DNA of 12,224 bases from CAYYMD01 sp964480425 (GTDB lineage: Bacteria; Planctomycetota; Phycisphaerae; SM23-33): NCBI GenBank assembly GCA_964480425.1, contig CAYZPY010000072.1:1-12224 (forward strand), written 5' to 3'. The stretch's first letter is position 1. The number at the start of each line of letters is the position of its first letter. The notes beneath the pieces were generated by a model. That model was not told the origin of the DNA, searched no databases, and saw only the letters and a list, made by a program, of their open reading frames with translations. This document shows, piece by piece, positions 1 through 6,924 of this stretch. The position numbers were made by a program, and so were the translations under genes.

Positions 1-257
1 AGTTTTTTCACGTCTACTTACGACAATCATTTACAGACAAAGCAATTGGCTCTTAAAAATATATTAACAATTTTACAATATTCTGAAATCACATATCCTT
101 CTAAAATACAAGATATTACCTACAATTTGCACGGCTATGCCTCTGTACGGGGTAAAGTTTTTCACCCGGGACCATCGTGTCCGCACGCCCGAATTCCGTG
201 GTGCGTATGACTTAACTCATGCATCTGAATGAGGGCAGGGTTCGAACCCACTGAGGT
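1..257. other. Gene-free stretch left of the dnaK terminator
   Basis: No open reading frame of useful length or recognisable RNA gene is visible here. Roughly the first 130 bases are strongly AT-rich, unlike the GC-rich genes, and the composition switches to GC-rich near 130. The GC-rich part holds the palindrome GGGTTCGAACCC (about 238-249), which resembles a tRNA T-arm but lacks a matching acceptor stem on either strand. A 15-16-nt stretch at 176-191 (CGTGTCCGCACGCCCG) recurs with one base missing at 270-284, inside the dnaK terminator. The stretch may hold the control region of a gene lying left of the window, but that cannot be decided from here. Confidence 0.5.
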
Positions 258-302
258 AAAAAAGAGCGGCGTGTCCGACGCCCGCGCGCCAGTCACGCCG
301 CT
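258..302 (-). terminator. Intrinsic terminator of dnaK, possibly bidirectional
   Basis: A perfect 9-bp stem pairs AGCGGCGTG (265-273) with CACGCCGCT (294-302) around a 20-nt GC-rich loop. Read on the minus strand, the stem is followed by one C and then six T (complement of the A run at 258-263). This is the classic layout of a Rho-independent terminator. It begins about 35 nt past the dnaK stop codon. On the plus strand the same stem runs into TTTTAGTTT, so it may also stop transcripts arriving from the left. Confidence 0.85.
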
Positions 303-336
303 TTTAGTTTCCGGCTTTAAGTTTTAATTTTTCTTG

Positions 337-2268
337 CTATTCTTCGACATCGTACTCTGCCTCTATGACGTCTTCATCTTCGCCTTTTTTTCCTTCTTTC
401 TTCTGTTCGGCGGTCTCGCCGCCGCCCTGTTGTGCACCCGGTGCGGCCTGTTGCTGCTGTCCGGCCTGCTGGTACATTGCCTGTGCGACCTTGTGGGAGG
501 ATTTCTCGACGTTTTCCATGGCTTTTTTGATGGCCTGTGCGTCGTCTCCCTGCGCGGCCTCCTTGAGGTTACCAAGGGCCGATTCTATGTTGCTGCGGTC
601 CTCGGCGGAAACCTTTTTGCCCTGCTCGTCGAGCATCTTTTCTATCTGGTGGACCATCTGGTCGGCCTGGTTCTTGAGGTCCACCAGTTCGCGGCGCTTC
701 TTGTCCTCTTCGGCGTGCGATTCGGCGTCCTTCTTCATCCGATCGACCTCTTCCTCGCTCAGCCCGCTGGTGCCCTTGATCTCGATGGACTGTTCCTTGC
801 CCGTGTCCAAATCCTTGGCAGATACGTTCAGTATGCCGTTGGCGTCGATCTTGAATGCAACCTCGATCTGCGGGACGCCCCGCGGGGCGGGGGGGATTCC
901 CGTGAGGTTGAACCGCCCAAGCGTGCGGTTGTCGTTGGCGAACTCGCGCTCGCCCTGAAGCACGTGGATGGTGACCTCGGTCTGGTTGTCGGCTGCGGTG
1001 GAGAACGTCTCCTTCTTCTCGCAGGGGATGGTGGTGTTGCGCTCGATGAGTTTCGTCATCACCCCGCCGAGCGTCTCGACGCCCAGCGACAGGGGCGTTA
1101 CGTCCAGCAGGACCATCTGCTCCTCGACCTCGCCGGCAAGTATGCTTCCCTGGATGGCGGCTCCCAGCGCGACTGCCTCGTCCGGGTTGACGGACTTGTT
1201 GGGCTCCTTGCCGAAGATTTCCTTGGTGATTTGGCGGACCTTTGGAATCCGCGTGGAGCCGCCCACGAGTATCACCTCGTCCACCTCGCCGGTCGAGAGA
1301 CCGGCGTCCGAAAGCGCGTTTTTGCACGGCCCGCGCAGGCGGTCGAAAATCGGCTCGCCCAGTTGCTCGAACTTCGCGCGGGGGAGCGTCATGGTCAGGT
1401 GCTTGGGCCCGTCCTGGGTTGCGGTGATGAACGGAAGGTTAATGTTGGTCTCCATTGCGGTGGACAGTTCGCACTTTGCCTTCTCGGCGGCCTCCTTTAG
1501 ACGCTGAAGCGCCATGGCGTCGCTGCGGAGGTTGATGCCCTCGGTCTTCTTGAATTCGTCGGCGATGTGGTTGATGAGGATTTCGTCCAGGTCGTCGCCG
1601 CCCAGGTGCGTGTCGCCGGAAGTCGAGAGCACCTCGAAGACGTTGTCGCCGATGTCCAGGATGGATATGTCGAACGTTCCGCCGCCGAAGTCGAACACGG
1701 CGACCTTTTCGTTTTTCTTGGAGTCCAGTCCGTAGGCAAGCGCGGCGGCGGTGGGCTCGTTGATGATCCTCTCGACCTTGAAGCCCGCTATTTCGCCGGC
1801 CTCCTTGGTGGCGGTGCGCTGGGAGTCGTTAAAGTAGGCAGGCACCGTCACCACCGCGCGGTCCACCTCCTGACCCAGGTAGTCTTCGGCAGTTTTCTTG
1901 AGGTCCTGCAAGATCATGGCCGAGATCTCCTGGGGTGTGTAGTCCTTGCCGCGGACATTGACCTTAACCAGTTCCTCGGGCCCGCCGATGATTTCAAATG
2001 GCACCTGCTTTTCTTCCTCGGCTACTTCCTTGTGTCGCCGGCCCATGAACCGCTTGATGGAATAAACTGTGTTTTTGGGATTGGTGACCTGCTGGTGCTT
2101 TGCGGGCTGGCCCACCAGGCGCTGGTCCTTGTCGGTGAAGGCGACAACCGATGGGGTTATCCTGCTTCCCTGCTGGTTTATAAGGACCTTCGTCTCGTTT
2201 CCTTCGCGCACCGCTACCACGCTGTTGGTCGTTCCCAGGTCTATTCCGATTATCTTTTTCGAAGCCAT
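337..2268 (-). CDS. dnaK: Chaperone protein DnaK (Hsp70)
   Basis: ATP-dependent cytosolic Hsp70 chaperone that binds exposed hydrophobic segments of unfolded proteins, normally working with DnaJ and GrpE. At 643 residues it has the usual DnaK length. The N-terminal ATPase domain opens with the phosphate-binding signature IGIDLGTTNSVVAV (about residues 7-20). The two later Hsp70 signatures, FDFGGGTFD and VILVGGSTRIPKV, are both present. The substrate-binding domain shows VTPLSLGVETLGG. The helical lid is followed by a Gln/Gly/Ala-rich flexible tail ending in the conserved acidic end (EDEDVIEAEYDVEE). The start is supported by a purine-rich Shine-Dalgarno stretch (GGAAGGAAGG) upstream of the ATG on the minus strand. 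The gene stands alone: grpE and dnaJ are not adjacent, and glyA is divergent. No CIRCE (HrcA) operator was seen upstream. Confidence 0.98.
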   Translation of the reverse strand: MASKKIIGIDLGTTNSVVAVREGNETKVLINQQGSRITPSVVAFTDKDQRLVGQPAKHQQVTNPKNTVYSIKRFMGRRHKEVAEEEKQVPFEIIGGPEELVKVNVRGKDYTPQEISAMILQDLKKTAEDYLGQEVDRAVVTVPAYFNDSQRTATKEAGEIAGFKVERIINEPTAAALAYGLDSKKNEKVAVFDFGGGTFDISILDIGDNVFEVLSTSGDTHLGGDDLDEILINHIADEFKKTEGINLRSDAMALQRLKEAAEKAKCELSTAMETNINLPFITATQDGPKHLTMTLPRAKFEQLGEPIFDRLRGPCKNALSDAGLSTGEVDEVILVGGSTRIPKVRQITKEIFGKEPNKSVNPDEAVALGAAIQGSILAGEVEEQMVLLDVTPLSLGVETLGGVMTKLIERNTTIPCEKKETFSTAADNQTEVTIHVLQGEREFANDNRTLGRFNLTGIPPAPRGVPQIEVAFKIDANGILNVSAKDLDTGKEQSIEIKGTSGLSEEEVDRMKKDAESHAEEDKKRRELVDLKNQADQMVHQIEKMLDEQGKKVSAEDRSNIESALGNLKEAAQGDDAQAIKKAMENVEKSSHKVAQAMYQQAGQQQQAAPGAQQGGGETAEQKKEGKKGEDEDVIEAEYDVEE

Positions 2269-2293
2269 ATCCTTTTACCTTCCTTCCGGAATA

Positions 2294-2321
2294 ATTTTAT
2301 GCATTCGCTGAAGTTATCCAA
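2294..2321 (-). promoter_or_regulatory. Candidate sigma-70-type promoter for dnaK
   Basis: On the minus strand, TTGGAT (2316-2321) and TAAAAT (2294-2299) are separated by 16 nt. That would place the transcript start near 2287, with a leader of about 20 nt that still contains the GGAAGGAAGG ribosome-binding site. The match to TTGACA/TATAAT is partial, so this is a hand-picked candidate. An alternative heat-shock-like CTTGAAA lies further upstream, around 2423-2429 on the minus strand, but it lacks a matching -10 element. Confidence 0.35.
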
Positions 2322-2531
2322 AATCGCGCATTAATGACGCCTGTATAATGAATAAAAGTCAGGACATATACCGTCGTTATTGTGTTGCAACATCCGTGCC
2401 ATGATAAGAAGTTGTTTATTTTCAAGGCCTTAATCATTTTATCGCGCGTATATTTATGCCATATCGGCTGAGAGTGTGCGTCCGTCGGGCCGGTTTGGCA
2501 GAATTGCGGGGTCTCGTCGGGAATTTCACAC

Positions 2532-2561
2532 TTGACCGCCGCGGCGTATTGGCGTTTTATA
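2532..2561 (+). promoter_or_regulatory. Candidate sigma-70-type promoter for glyA
   Basis: TTGACC (2532-2537) and TTTATA (2556-2561) are 18 nt apart, giving a predicted transcript start near 2568 and a leader of roughly 55 nt to the glyA TTG codon. The -35 box is close to consensus and the -10 box is fair. One CGTCGGG heptamer (2581-2587) falls in the leader and another (2515-2521) just upstream of the -35 box. Confidence 0.42.
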
Positions 2562-2622
2562 TCGTACTTCCCGCGCGATTCGTCGGGCAAGGCGAAATTC
2601 CATAACCAGCAGGAGACCAAAG

Positions 2623-3873
2623 TTGAGCAAGCCGTCGGCGCAAGACCGGGACATAAGCGAGTTAATCCGGGCCGAATTCAAACGCCAGTCCACCACGCTG
2701 GACCTGATCGCCTCGGAGAACCACGCCTCTGCGTCGGTCCTGGAGGCAATGGGCAGCGTCCTGACCGACAAGTACGCCGAGGGCTACCCCCGCAAGCGTT
2801 GCTACTACGGCTGCGAGGTCGTCGACCTCATCGAGCAGACGGCGGTTGACCGCGCCATGGGGGTTTTCGGGGCCGAACACGCAAACGTCCAGCCGCACAG
2901 CGGAACCAGCGCGAACCTGGCGGTCTACATGGCGGCGCTGAAAAACGCCTCGAAAATACTGGCGATGGACCTGTCCCACGGGGGACATCTGTCCCACGGG
3001 CACTCGATAAACTTCTCGGGGACATTTTTCGAAGTGGTCAAATACGGCGTCAACCGCGACACCGAGACGCTCGACCCGCAGGTCGTGGCGGACATCGCGC
3101 TCAAGGAGCGCCCGGACCTTATCGTGGTGGGCGCCTCGTCGTATCCGCGAAAGATAGATTTCGACGTTTACGCCGACATAGCCAAACGGGCGGACTGCAT
3201 GCTGATGGCCGACGTGGCGCACATAGCGGGTCTGATCGCCGGCGGGGTTCATCCCAGTCCGGTCGGCAGGGCCCAGTTCGTAACGACGTCCACTCACAAG
3301 ACGCTTCGCGGCCCGCGCGGGGGGCTGGTTCTTTGCGACCGCTCCTGGGCCGGCGCCATAGACCGCGCCGTGTTCCCCGGCATCCAGGGCGGACCGCTGA
3401 TGCACGTCATCGCCGCCAAGGCGGTTGCGTTGTCCGAGGCGCTGCGGGAGGATTTCAAGGATTACGCCGCCGCCATCGTGGCAAACGCTCGCGCCCTGGC
3501 AGAGGCGCTCATGGCTCGCGGGTGGCGGCTCGTCTCGGGGGGGACGGACAATCACCTGCTGCTGATAGACCTTCGCTCTCGCGTCGAGGACTTCGACGGC
3601 GTCACCGTCGCCGGGTGGCTCGCCGCCGGGGGGATCGTGACCAACCACAACGTTATTCCGTTCGACCCGCGTCCCCCGCTGAAAGCGTCGGGAATCCGAC
3701 TGGGCACTCCGGCGCTCACCACCCGCGGACTGAACGTCGGGCACATGAAAATTATCGCAGGATGGATAGACAAAATTATTTCATCCCGCGGCGACGAGGA
3801 TGTAATATCTCGCGTGCGCGGCGAGGTGGAAGAGTTATGCGGGCAGTTCCCCCTGCCGGCGGGTGCTTCATAA
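2623..3873 (+). CDS. glyA: Serine hydroxymethyltransferase
   Basis: Pyridoxal-phosphate enzyme of the cytosol that interconverts serine and glycine while loading a one-carbon unit onto tetrahydrofolate. The 416-residue length matches bacterial SHMT. Diagnostic segments are LIASENHAS near residue 28, the YAEGYPRKRCYYGCEVVD substrate region, SHGGHLSHG, the PLP-binding Asp-x-x-His in ADVAHIAGL, and the Schiff-base lysine K226 in TTSTHKTLRGPRGG. Near the C-terminus, SGIRLGTPALTTRG is also typical. Translation starts at TTG (2623-2625): AGGAG sits 7 nt before it (2611-2615), and no in-frame ATG or GTG has comparable support. The gene is divergent from dnaK. Its TAA stop is also the left edge of an inverted-repeat element. 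Confidence 0.97.
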   Translation: MSKPSAQDRDISELIRAEFKRQSTTLDLIASENHASASVLEAMGSVLTDKYAEGYPRKRCYYGCEVVDLIEQTAVDRAMGVFGAEHANVQPHSGTSANLAVYMAALKNASKILAMDLSHGGHLSHGHSINFSGTFFEVVKYGVNRDTETLDPQVVADIALKERPDLIVVGASSYPRKIDFDVYADIAKRADCMLMADVAHIAGLIAGGVHPSPVGRAQFVTTSTHKTLRGPRGGLVLCDRSWAGAIDRAVFPGIQGGPLMHVIAAKAVALSEALREDFKDYAAAIVANARALAEALMARGWRLVSGGTDNHLLLIDLRSRVEDFDGVTVAGWLAAGGIVTNHNVIPFDPRPPLKASGIRLGTPALTTRGLNVGHMKIIAGWIDKIISSRGDEDVISRVRGEVEELCGQFPLPAGAS

Positions 3874-4031
3874 ATCACAAAGGTCACAGAAAACTCTTTT
3901 AATACAAAAAAGTGGTTGTGACGGATGTCAACAGATAGCGCAGGATTGTTTTGCGTCCGTGAACGGACAACTTAGAATTAAAAATAATAAAATGAAATAA
4001 TCTGTATGCTCTGTATTCTCCGTGGTTAAAT
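3871..4031. repeat. Intergenic inverted-repeat element, copy A
   Basis: The spacer between glyA and the thiamine gene is framed by related, oppositely oriented ends. The left end reads TAAATCACAAAGGTCACAGA (from the glyA stop). The right end (about 4001-4031), reverse-complemented, reads TTTAACCACGGAGAATACAG and then AGCATACAGA. Aligning AATCACAAAGGTCACAGAA with AACCACGGAGAATACAGAG by eye gives about 12 of 19 matches. Both ends carry degenerate CACRGAG units. The middle is AT-rich apart from a small hairpin at 3955-3968 (GTCCG, loop TGAA, CGGAC). It has the same architecture as copy B at 6922-7066. No transposase is present, so it would be a non-autonomous REP/MITE-like element. Its divergence suggests age. 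Confidence 0.55.
3955..3968. other. Small hairpin inside element A
   Basis: GTCCG (3955-3959) pairs perfectly with CGGAC (3964-3968) around the tetraloop TGAA. There is no T run after it on the plus strand, so a role as a Rho-independent terminator of glyA is not supported. It may simply be a structural part of the intergenic element. Confidence 0.4.
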
Positions 4032-4052
4032 AATTCAGTTAGATAAACAGCC

Positions 4053-5093
4053 ATGAAAGAGATTTATCGCGTCCTGGATGCCAACTTCAATCGCGCCCGC
4101 GAGGCGCTGCGCGTATGCGAAGACTGCGGGCGTTTCGCGGTGAACGACCCTGCGATAACCGCCATGGCCAAGAATCTCCGCAGCGAAATCGCCGAGGTGC
4201 TCAAGGACATGCCCGCCGGAGAGCTCGTCGCCGCACGCGACACCGCAAGCGACATCGGCGCCGAGATAACCAGCCCCACCGAGTCGGTGCGCAAAGACCT
4301 GCAGGACGTCGCCGTGGCCGCCTGCAAACGCATGACCGAATCGCTGCGGACCATCGAGGAATACAGCAAGGTCGTGTGCCCCTCTCGGACCCGCAAACTG
4401 GAGCGCATGCGCTACGACGCCTACACGCTCGAGCAGCGCCTCACCGGGCGGATCAACGTGGGCCTGCGGTTCGACGACGTTCGCCTGTACGTGATTATCT
4501 CGAGTTTCGAGCGGTCCGGATCGGCCAAGAGCATCCGACAGACCGCCCGCGGGGCGATCGCTGGCGGCGCCGACGCCATTCAACTGAGGCAGAAGGACGT
4601 CTCGGACAACATTCTTCTGGCCATGGCGGCGGAGTTGCGCGAACTTACCGACGAGACCAATCGCCTGTTCATCGTCAACGACCGCCCGGACATTGCCGCC
4701 ATCGTCGGCGCCGACGGCGTGCACCTGGGTCAGAGGGATCTTCCCGTTGCCGACGCTCGTCGCCTGCTTCGTCCCGGGGCGATTGTGGGCAAGAGCACGC
4801 ACACCCCCGCCCAGGCAGTCGCCGCCGTCAACGAAGGCGCCGATTACGTCGCCATCGGTCCGGTGTTCCCCACCACCACCAAGGACGCCGGCGAGCCGGT
4901 GGGCGTGGAGATGGTGCGGCAGGTCGTCGAGAAAATCGCTCTTCCGGTGGTCGCGGTTGGCGGAATCAACGCCGCCAACGCCGCCGAAGTCATCGCCGCA
5001 GGCGCCAAGTGCCTGGCAGTAAGTTCCGCCATCTGCACAGCCGAGAACCCCAAGTCCGCCGCGGCGCAAATTCTAAACCGGCTCGGGGATTAA
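4053..5093 (+). CDS. thiE: ThiD2-ThiE fusion: HMP-P kinase / thiamine-phosphate synthase
   Basis: Two-domain thiamine biosynthesis enzyme of 346 residues; stand-alone ThiE is about 210. Residues 1 to about 135 (MKEIYRVLDANFNRAREALRVCEDCGRF onward, mostly helical) match my memory of the ThiD2 domain. That is a hydroxymethylpyrimidine-phosphate kinase unrelated to classical ThiD and often fused to ThiE. Residues 143-346 are a ThiE TIM barrel joining HMP-PP to thiazole phosphate. Its motifs are QLRQKD (177-182), VNDRPDIA with N209 and D210, ADGVHLGQRDLP, STHT (248-251), GPVFPTTTK (269-277) and VAVGGI. The last two pathway steps would thus sit on one chain. The ATG start has no clear Shine-Dalgarno sequence and follows element A by about 20 nt. 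I see no TPP riboswitch upstream. The ThiE call is very safe; the ThiD2 call rests on pattern memory. Confidence 0.93.
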   Translation: MKEIYRVLDANFNRAREALRVCEDCGRFAVNDPAITAMAKNLRSEIAEVLKDMPAGELVAARDTASDIGAEITSPTESVRKDLQDVAVAACKRMTESLRTIEEYSKVVCPSRTRKLERMRYDAYTLEQRLTGRINVGLRFDDVRLYVIISSFERSGSAKSIRQTARGAIAGGADAIQLRQKDVSDNILLAMAAELRELTDETNRLFIVNDRPDIAAIVGADGVHLGQRDLPVADARRLLRPGAIVGKSTHTPAQAVAAVNEGADYVAIGPVFPTTTKDAGEPVGVEMVRQVVEKIALPVVAVGGINAANAAEVIAAGAKCLAVSSAICTAENPKSAAAQILNRLGD

Positions 5094-5152
5094 GCACGCG
5101 GCGCTGATTTGACCGGGCACGTTCGGGAGGTTATTCTTCTTTATTCACTGCG

Positions 5153-5653
5153 ATGAACCAGGACGACAGCGAAGAATACGACTTATTGATGGACCGGGCG
5201 CTGGCCCAGGCGCATCAGGCCGGGCGGGACGGCGAGGTACCCGTAGGGGCGGTAATCGCGCGTGAGGGTCGGATAATCGCCGCCGAGCATAACCGCACTA
5301 TCACCCTTTGTGACCCCACGGCCCACGCTGAGATGCTGGTCCTGCGCGCCGCGGCGGGGCAAATCGGCGATGCGCGCCTCCTCGACTGCACCATTGCAGT
5401 CACGCTGGAGCCCTGCTGCATGTGCGCAGGGGCGATCGTGCTTGCGCGCCTGGGACGTCTGGTTTACGGCGCTGCCGACCCAAAGGCGGGCGCCGTGGAA
5501 ACCCTCTATAATATATGCGGCGACGAGCGGTTGAATCATCGCCCCCGGATTATCTCCGGCGTGCGGGCCGAGGCGTGCGGTGCGATTCTGACGGAATTTT
5601 TCCGTTCCCGGCGCGGGGGTCAAACGAACGCCGGCGGCGGGGGCGAGTGTTGA
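5153..5653 (+). CDS. tadA: tRNA-specific adenosine deaminase TadA
   Basis: Zinc-dependent deaminase that converts wobble adenosine 34 to inosine, chiefly in tRNA-Arg(ACG). The product has 166 residues, the normal family size. The zinc and catalytic site is complete: H58-A-E60 (E60 as proton shuttle) and P87-C88-x-x-C91 in the segment LEPCCMCAGA. N47 upstream and the RLNHRPRIISGV segment near the C-terminus favour TadA over guanine or cytosine deaminases. A GGGAGG stretch (5125-5130) lies about 22 nt before the ATG, too far for a normal Shine-Dalgarno site. The C-terminal tail is Gly/Arg-rich. The stop codon overlaps the likely start of the following CBS gene, suggesting co-transcription and translational coupling. 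Confidence 0.95.
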   Translation: MNQDDSEEYDLLMDRALAQAHQAGRDGEVPVGAVIAREGRIIAAEHNRTITLCDPTAHAEMLVLRAAAGQIGDARLLDCTIAVTLEPCCMCAGAIVLARLGRLVYGAADPKAGAVETLYNICGDERLNHRPRIISGVRAEACGAILTEFFRSRRGGQTNAGGGGEC

Positions 5654-6924
5654 TAGTGAACCTGATGATCCTGTTATTGCTTGTATTTTCGGCGGCGTCG
5701 GGATTTTTCGCCCTGGCGGGATACACCATGGGCGTTTACCGCCGGCCTCACATGGAGCGCCCCCCGCGCGGGGAAGACAAACTCCGCCGGCTGCACCGCA
5801 TAGAGACCTTCATCGGCGACCTTCGCCTCACGGCGTGGTTCTGCTGGTCGGCGTCTAACCTGGCGCTGGTGATTACGTCCCTGCGCCTGTTCGGCACGTC
5901 GGACTGGGGCGCGGGCGGGACCATACTGGCCGCCGGGGTCGCGGCGATGATTATCGCCATCGTCGGACTGGCCGTGCCGTACTCCTGGGCGCTGCACCGG
6001 GGCGAGCGGATAATTTTTCACGTCGGACCGGTGCTGATGATTTTCCGCTACGTTCTATATCCGATCGTTAAGGCGATGAGCACGGTGCAGGTGCCTGTGC
6101 GTCGGATGCTGGGCGTGGACGACCAGGGCGAGAACGGCCGTTCCGCCAAGCAGGAAATCCTCCACGCCGCCAGCGAGGGACGCGCCGAGGGCGCCGTGGA
6201 CGCCGAAGAAGTCAGGATGATCAAGTCGGTCATCGAGTTCGGCGAGACCCGCGCCGGTGAAATCATGACGCCACGAACGGACGTGTTCGCCCTTCCGGCG
6301 GAGATGTCCTGGGAGGATGCGTGCGGCAGGATAATCCAGGCCGGGCACACCCGAGTGCCCGTCTACCAGGGCGACCTGGACAACGTCGTGGGCGTGCTCT
6401 ACGCAAAGGACATGCTGCGCTACTACCGCCAGCACGACCAGCCGATCGTCCGCCAAATTATGCGGAAGTGCTACTTCGTGCCCGAGACCAAACCGCTGGA
6501 CGACCTTCTGCGCGAGTTCAAGGCGCGTAAGGTTCACATCGCGGTCGTTCTGGACGAATACGGCGGCACGGCCGGGGTGGTCACCATCGAGGACGTGCTG
6601 GAGGAAATCGTCGGAGAGATAACCGACGAATACGACCGCGCCGAACCCGTCCTGATGAACAGGATCGACGCGCGCACCGCCGAGGTCGACGGGAGAATGT
6701 ACATAGACGACCTCAACGAGGCCATGGAGTTGAGAATCCCCGAGGACGAACACTATGACACCGTTGCGGGATTCGTCTTCTCCGAACTGGGATACGTGCC
6801 AAAACCCCAGGAGGTCCTGGAAACCCACGGCGCCAGGTTCACCATCCTCGACGCCGACGAACGGAAAATCAAAAACATCCGCGTGCGGCGGATAAAAGAC
6901 TACCACGAGGAAGGCAAAAGTTAA
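5647..6924 (+). CDS. CBS-domain membrane protein, HlyC/CorC (CNNM-like) family
   Basis: Inner-membrane protein of the family annotated as hemolysin-like or magnesium/cobalt efflux (CorC/CNNM). With the GTG start at 5647 it has 425 residues. Hydrophobic segments lie at about 4-24, 61-81, 87-112 and 122-144. They occupy the place of the DUF21 domain but with a divergent sequence: VPYSWA stands where the family usually has a GE-x-x-PK motif. The cytosolic part is typical: a CBS pair (IMTPRTDVFAL near 206-216; GGTAGVVTIEDVLEEIVGEI at 306-324 and flanks) and a CorC_HlyC domain from about 340 (DGRMYIDDLNEAM, DTVAGFV). Start choice is open: GTG 5647 overlaps the tadA stop, GTG 5656 follows it by 2 nt, and ATG 5665 is also in frame. 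All keep the first membrane helix. Substrate and transport activity are unproven for this family. Confidence 0.88.
   Translation: MLIVNLMILLLLVFSAASGFFALAGYTMGVYRRPHMERPPRGEDKLRRLHRIETFIGDLRLTAWFCWSASNLALVITSLRLFGTSDWGAGGTILAAGVAAMIIAIVGLAVPYSWALHRGERIIFHVGPVLMIFRYVLYPIVKAMSTVQVPVRRMLGVDDQGENGRSAKQEILHAASEGRAEGAVDAEEVRMIKSVIEFGETRAGEIMTPRTDVFALPAEMSWEDACGRIIQAGHTRVPVYQGDLDNVVGVLYAKDMLRYYRQHDQPIVRQIMRKCYFVPETKPLDDLLREFKARKVHIAVVLDEYGGTAGVVTIEDVLEEIVGEITDEYDRAEPVLMNRIDARTAEVDGRMYIDDLNEAMELRIPEDEHYDTVAGFVFSELGYVPKPQEVLETHGARFTILDADERKIKNIRVRRIKDYHEEGKS

Larger units (their letters stand above)
2269..2622. other. Divergent dnaK-glyA control region
   Basis: This 354-base spacer holds no credible gene and must contain the promoters of both flanking genes. 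It is AT-rich in the dnaK-proximal half and GC-rich near glyA. I see no inverted repeat matching CIRCE (TTAGCACTC-N9-GAGTGCTAA) and no riboswitch I can name. The heptamer CGTCGGG occurs three times on the plus strand (2483-2489, 2515-2521, 2581-2587). AGTGTG (2471-2476) and CACACT (2527-2532) form a widely spaced inverted repeat. Candidate promoters are listed separately. Confidence 0.6.

Noticed and set aside
231..257. Possible tRNA or tmRNA 3' end (GGGTTCGAACCC with T-loop look)
   Set aside because: The motif is palindromic and so fits both strands. On the plus strand the T-stem mismatches; on the minus strand it pairs only with two wobbles. Neither strand has a matching acceptor stem, D-arm or 7-nt anticodon loop at the right distance.
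334..1500. Long open frames opposite dnaK on the plus strand
   Set aside because: They are mirror frames caused by GC-rich codon usage of dnaK, with low-complexity Leu/Gly/Asp-rich translations and no recognisable domain.
2344..2349. Perfect TATAAT on the plus strand upstream of glyA
   Set aside because: No acceptable -35 box lies 15-19 nt upstream, and it is about 275 nt from glyA. The TTGACC/TTTATA pair nearer the gene is a better candidate.
2297..2620. Open frame on the minus strand in the dnaK-glyA spacer (107 codons)
   Set aside because: No ribosome-binding site, no familiar motif, and it covers the region where both promoters must lie.
3874..4052. TPP riboswitch upstream of the thiamine gene
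   Set aside because: The conserved THI-box segments (CTGAGA and the ACCTGATCTGGATAATGCCAG-type block) are absent; the spacer is explained by the inverted-repeat element.
4115..5107. Arg-rich open frame overlapping the thiamine gene
   Set aside because: A shadow frame of the thiE coding sequence, with biased Arg/Gly/His composition and no domain.
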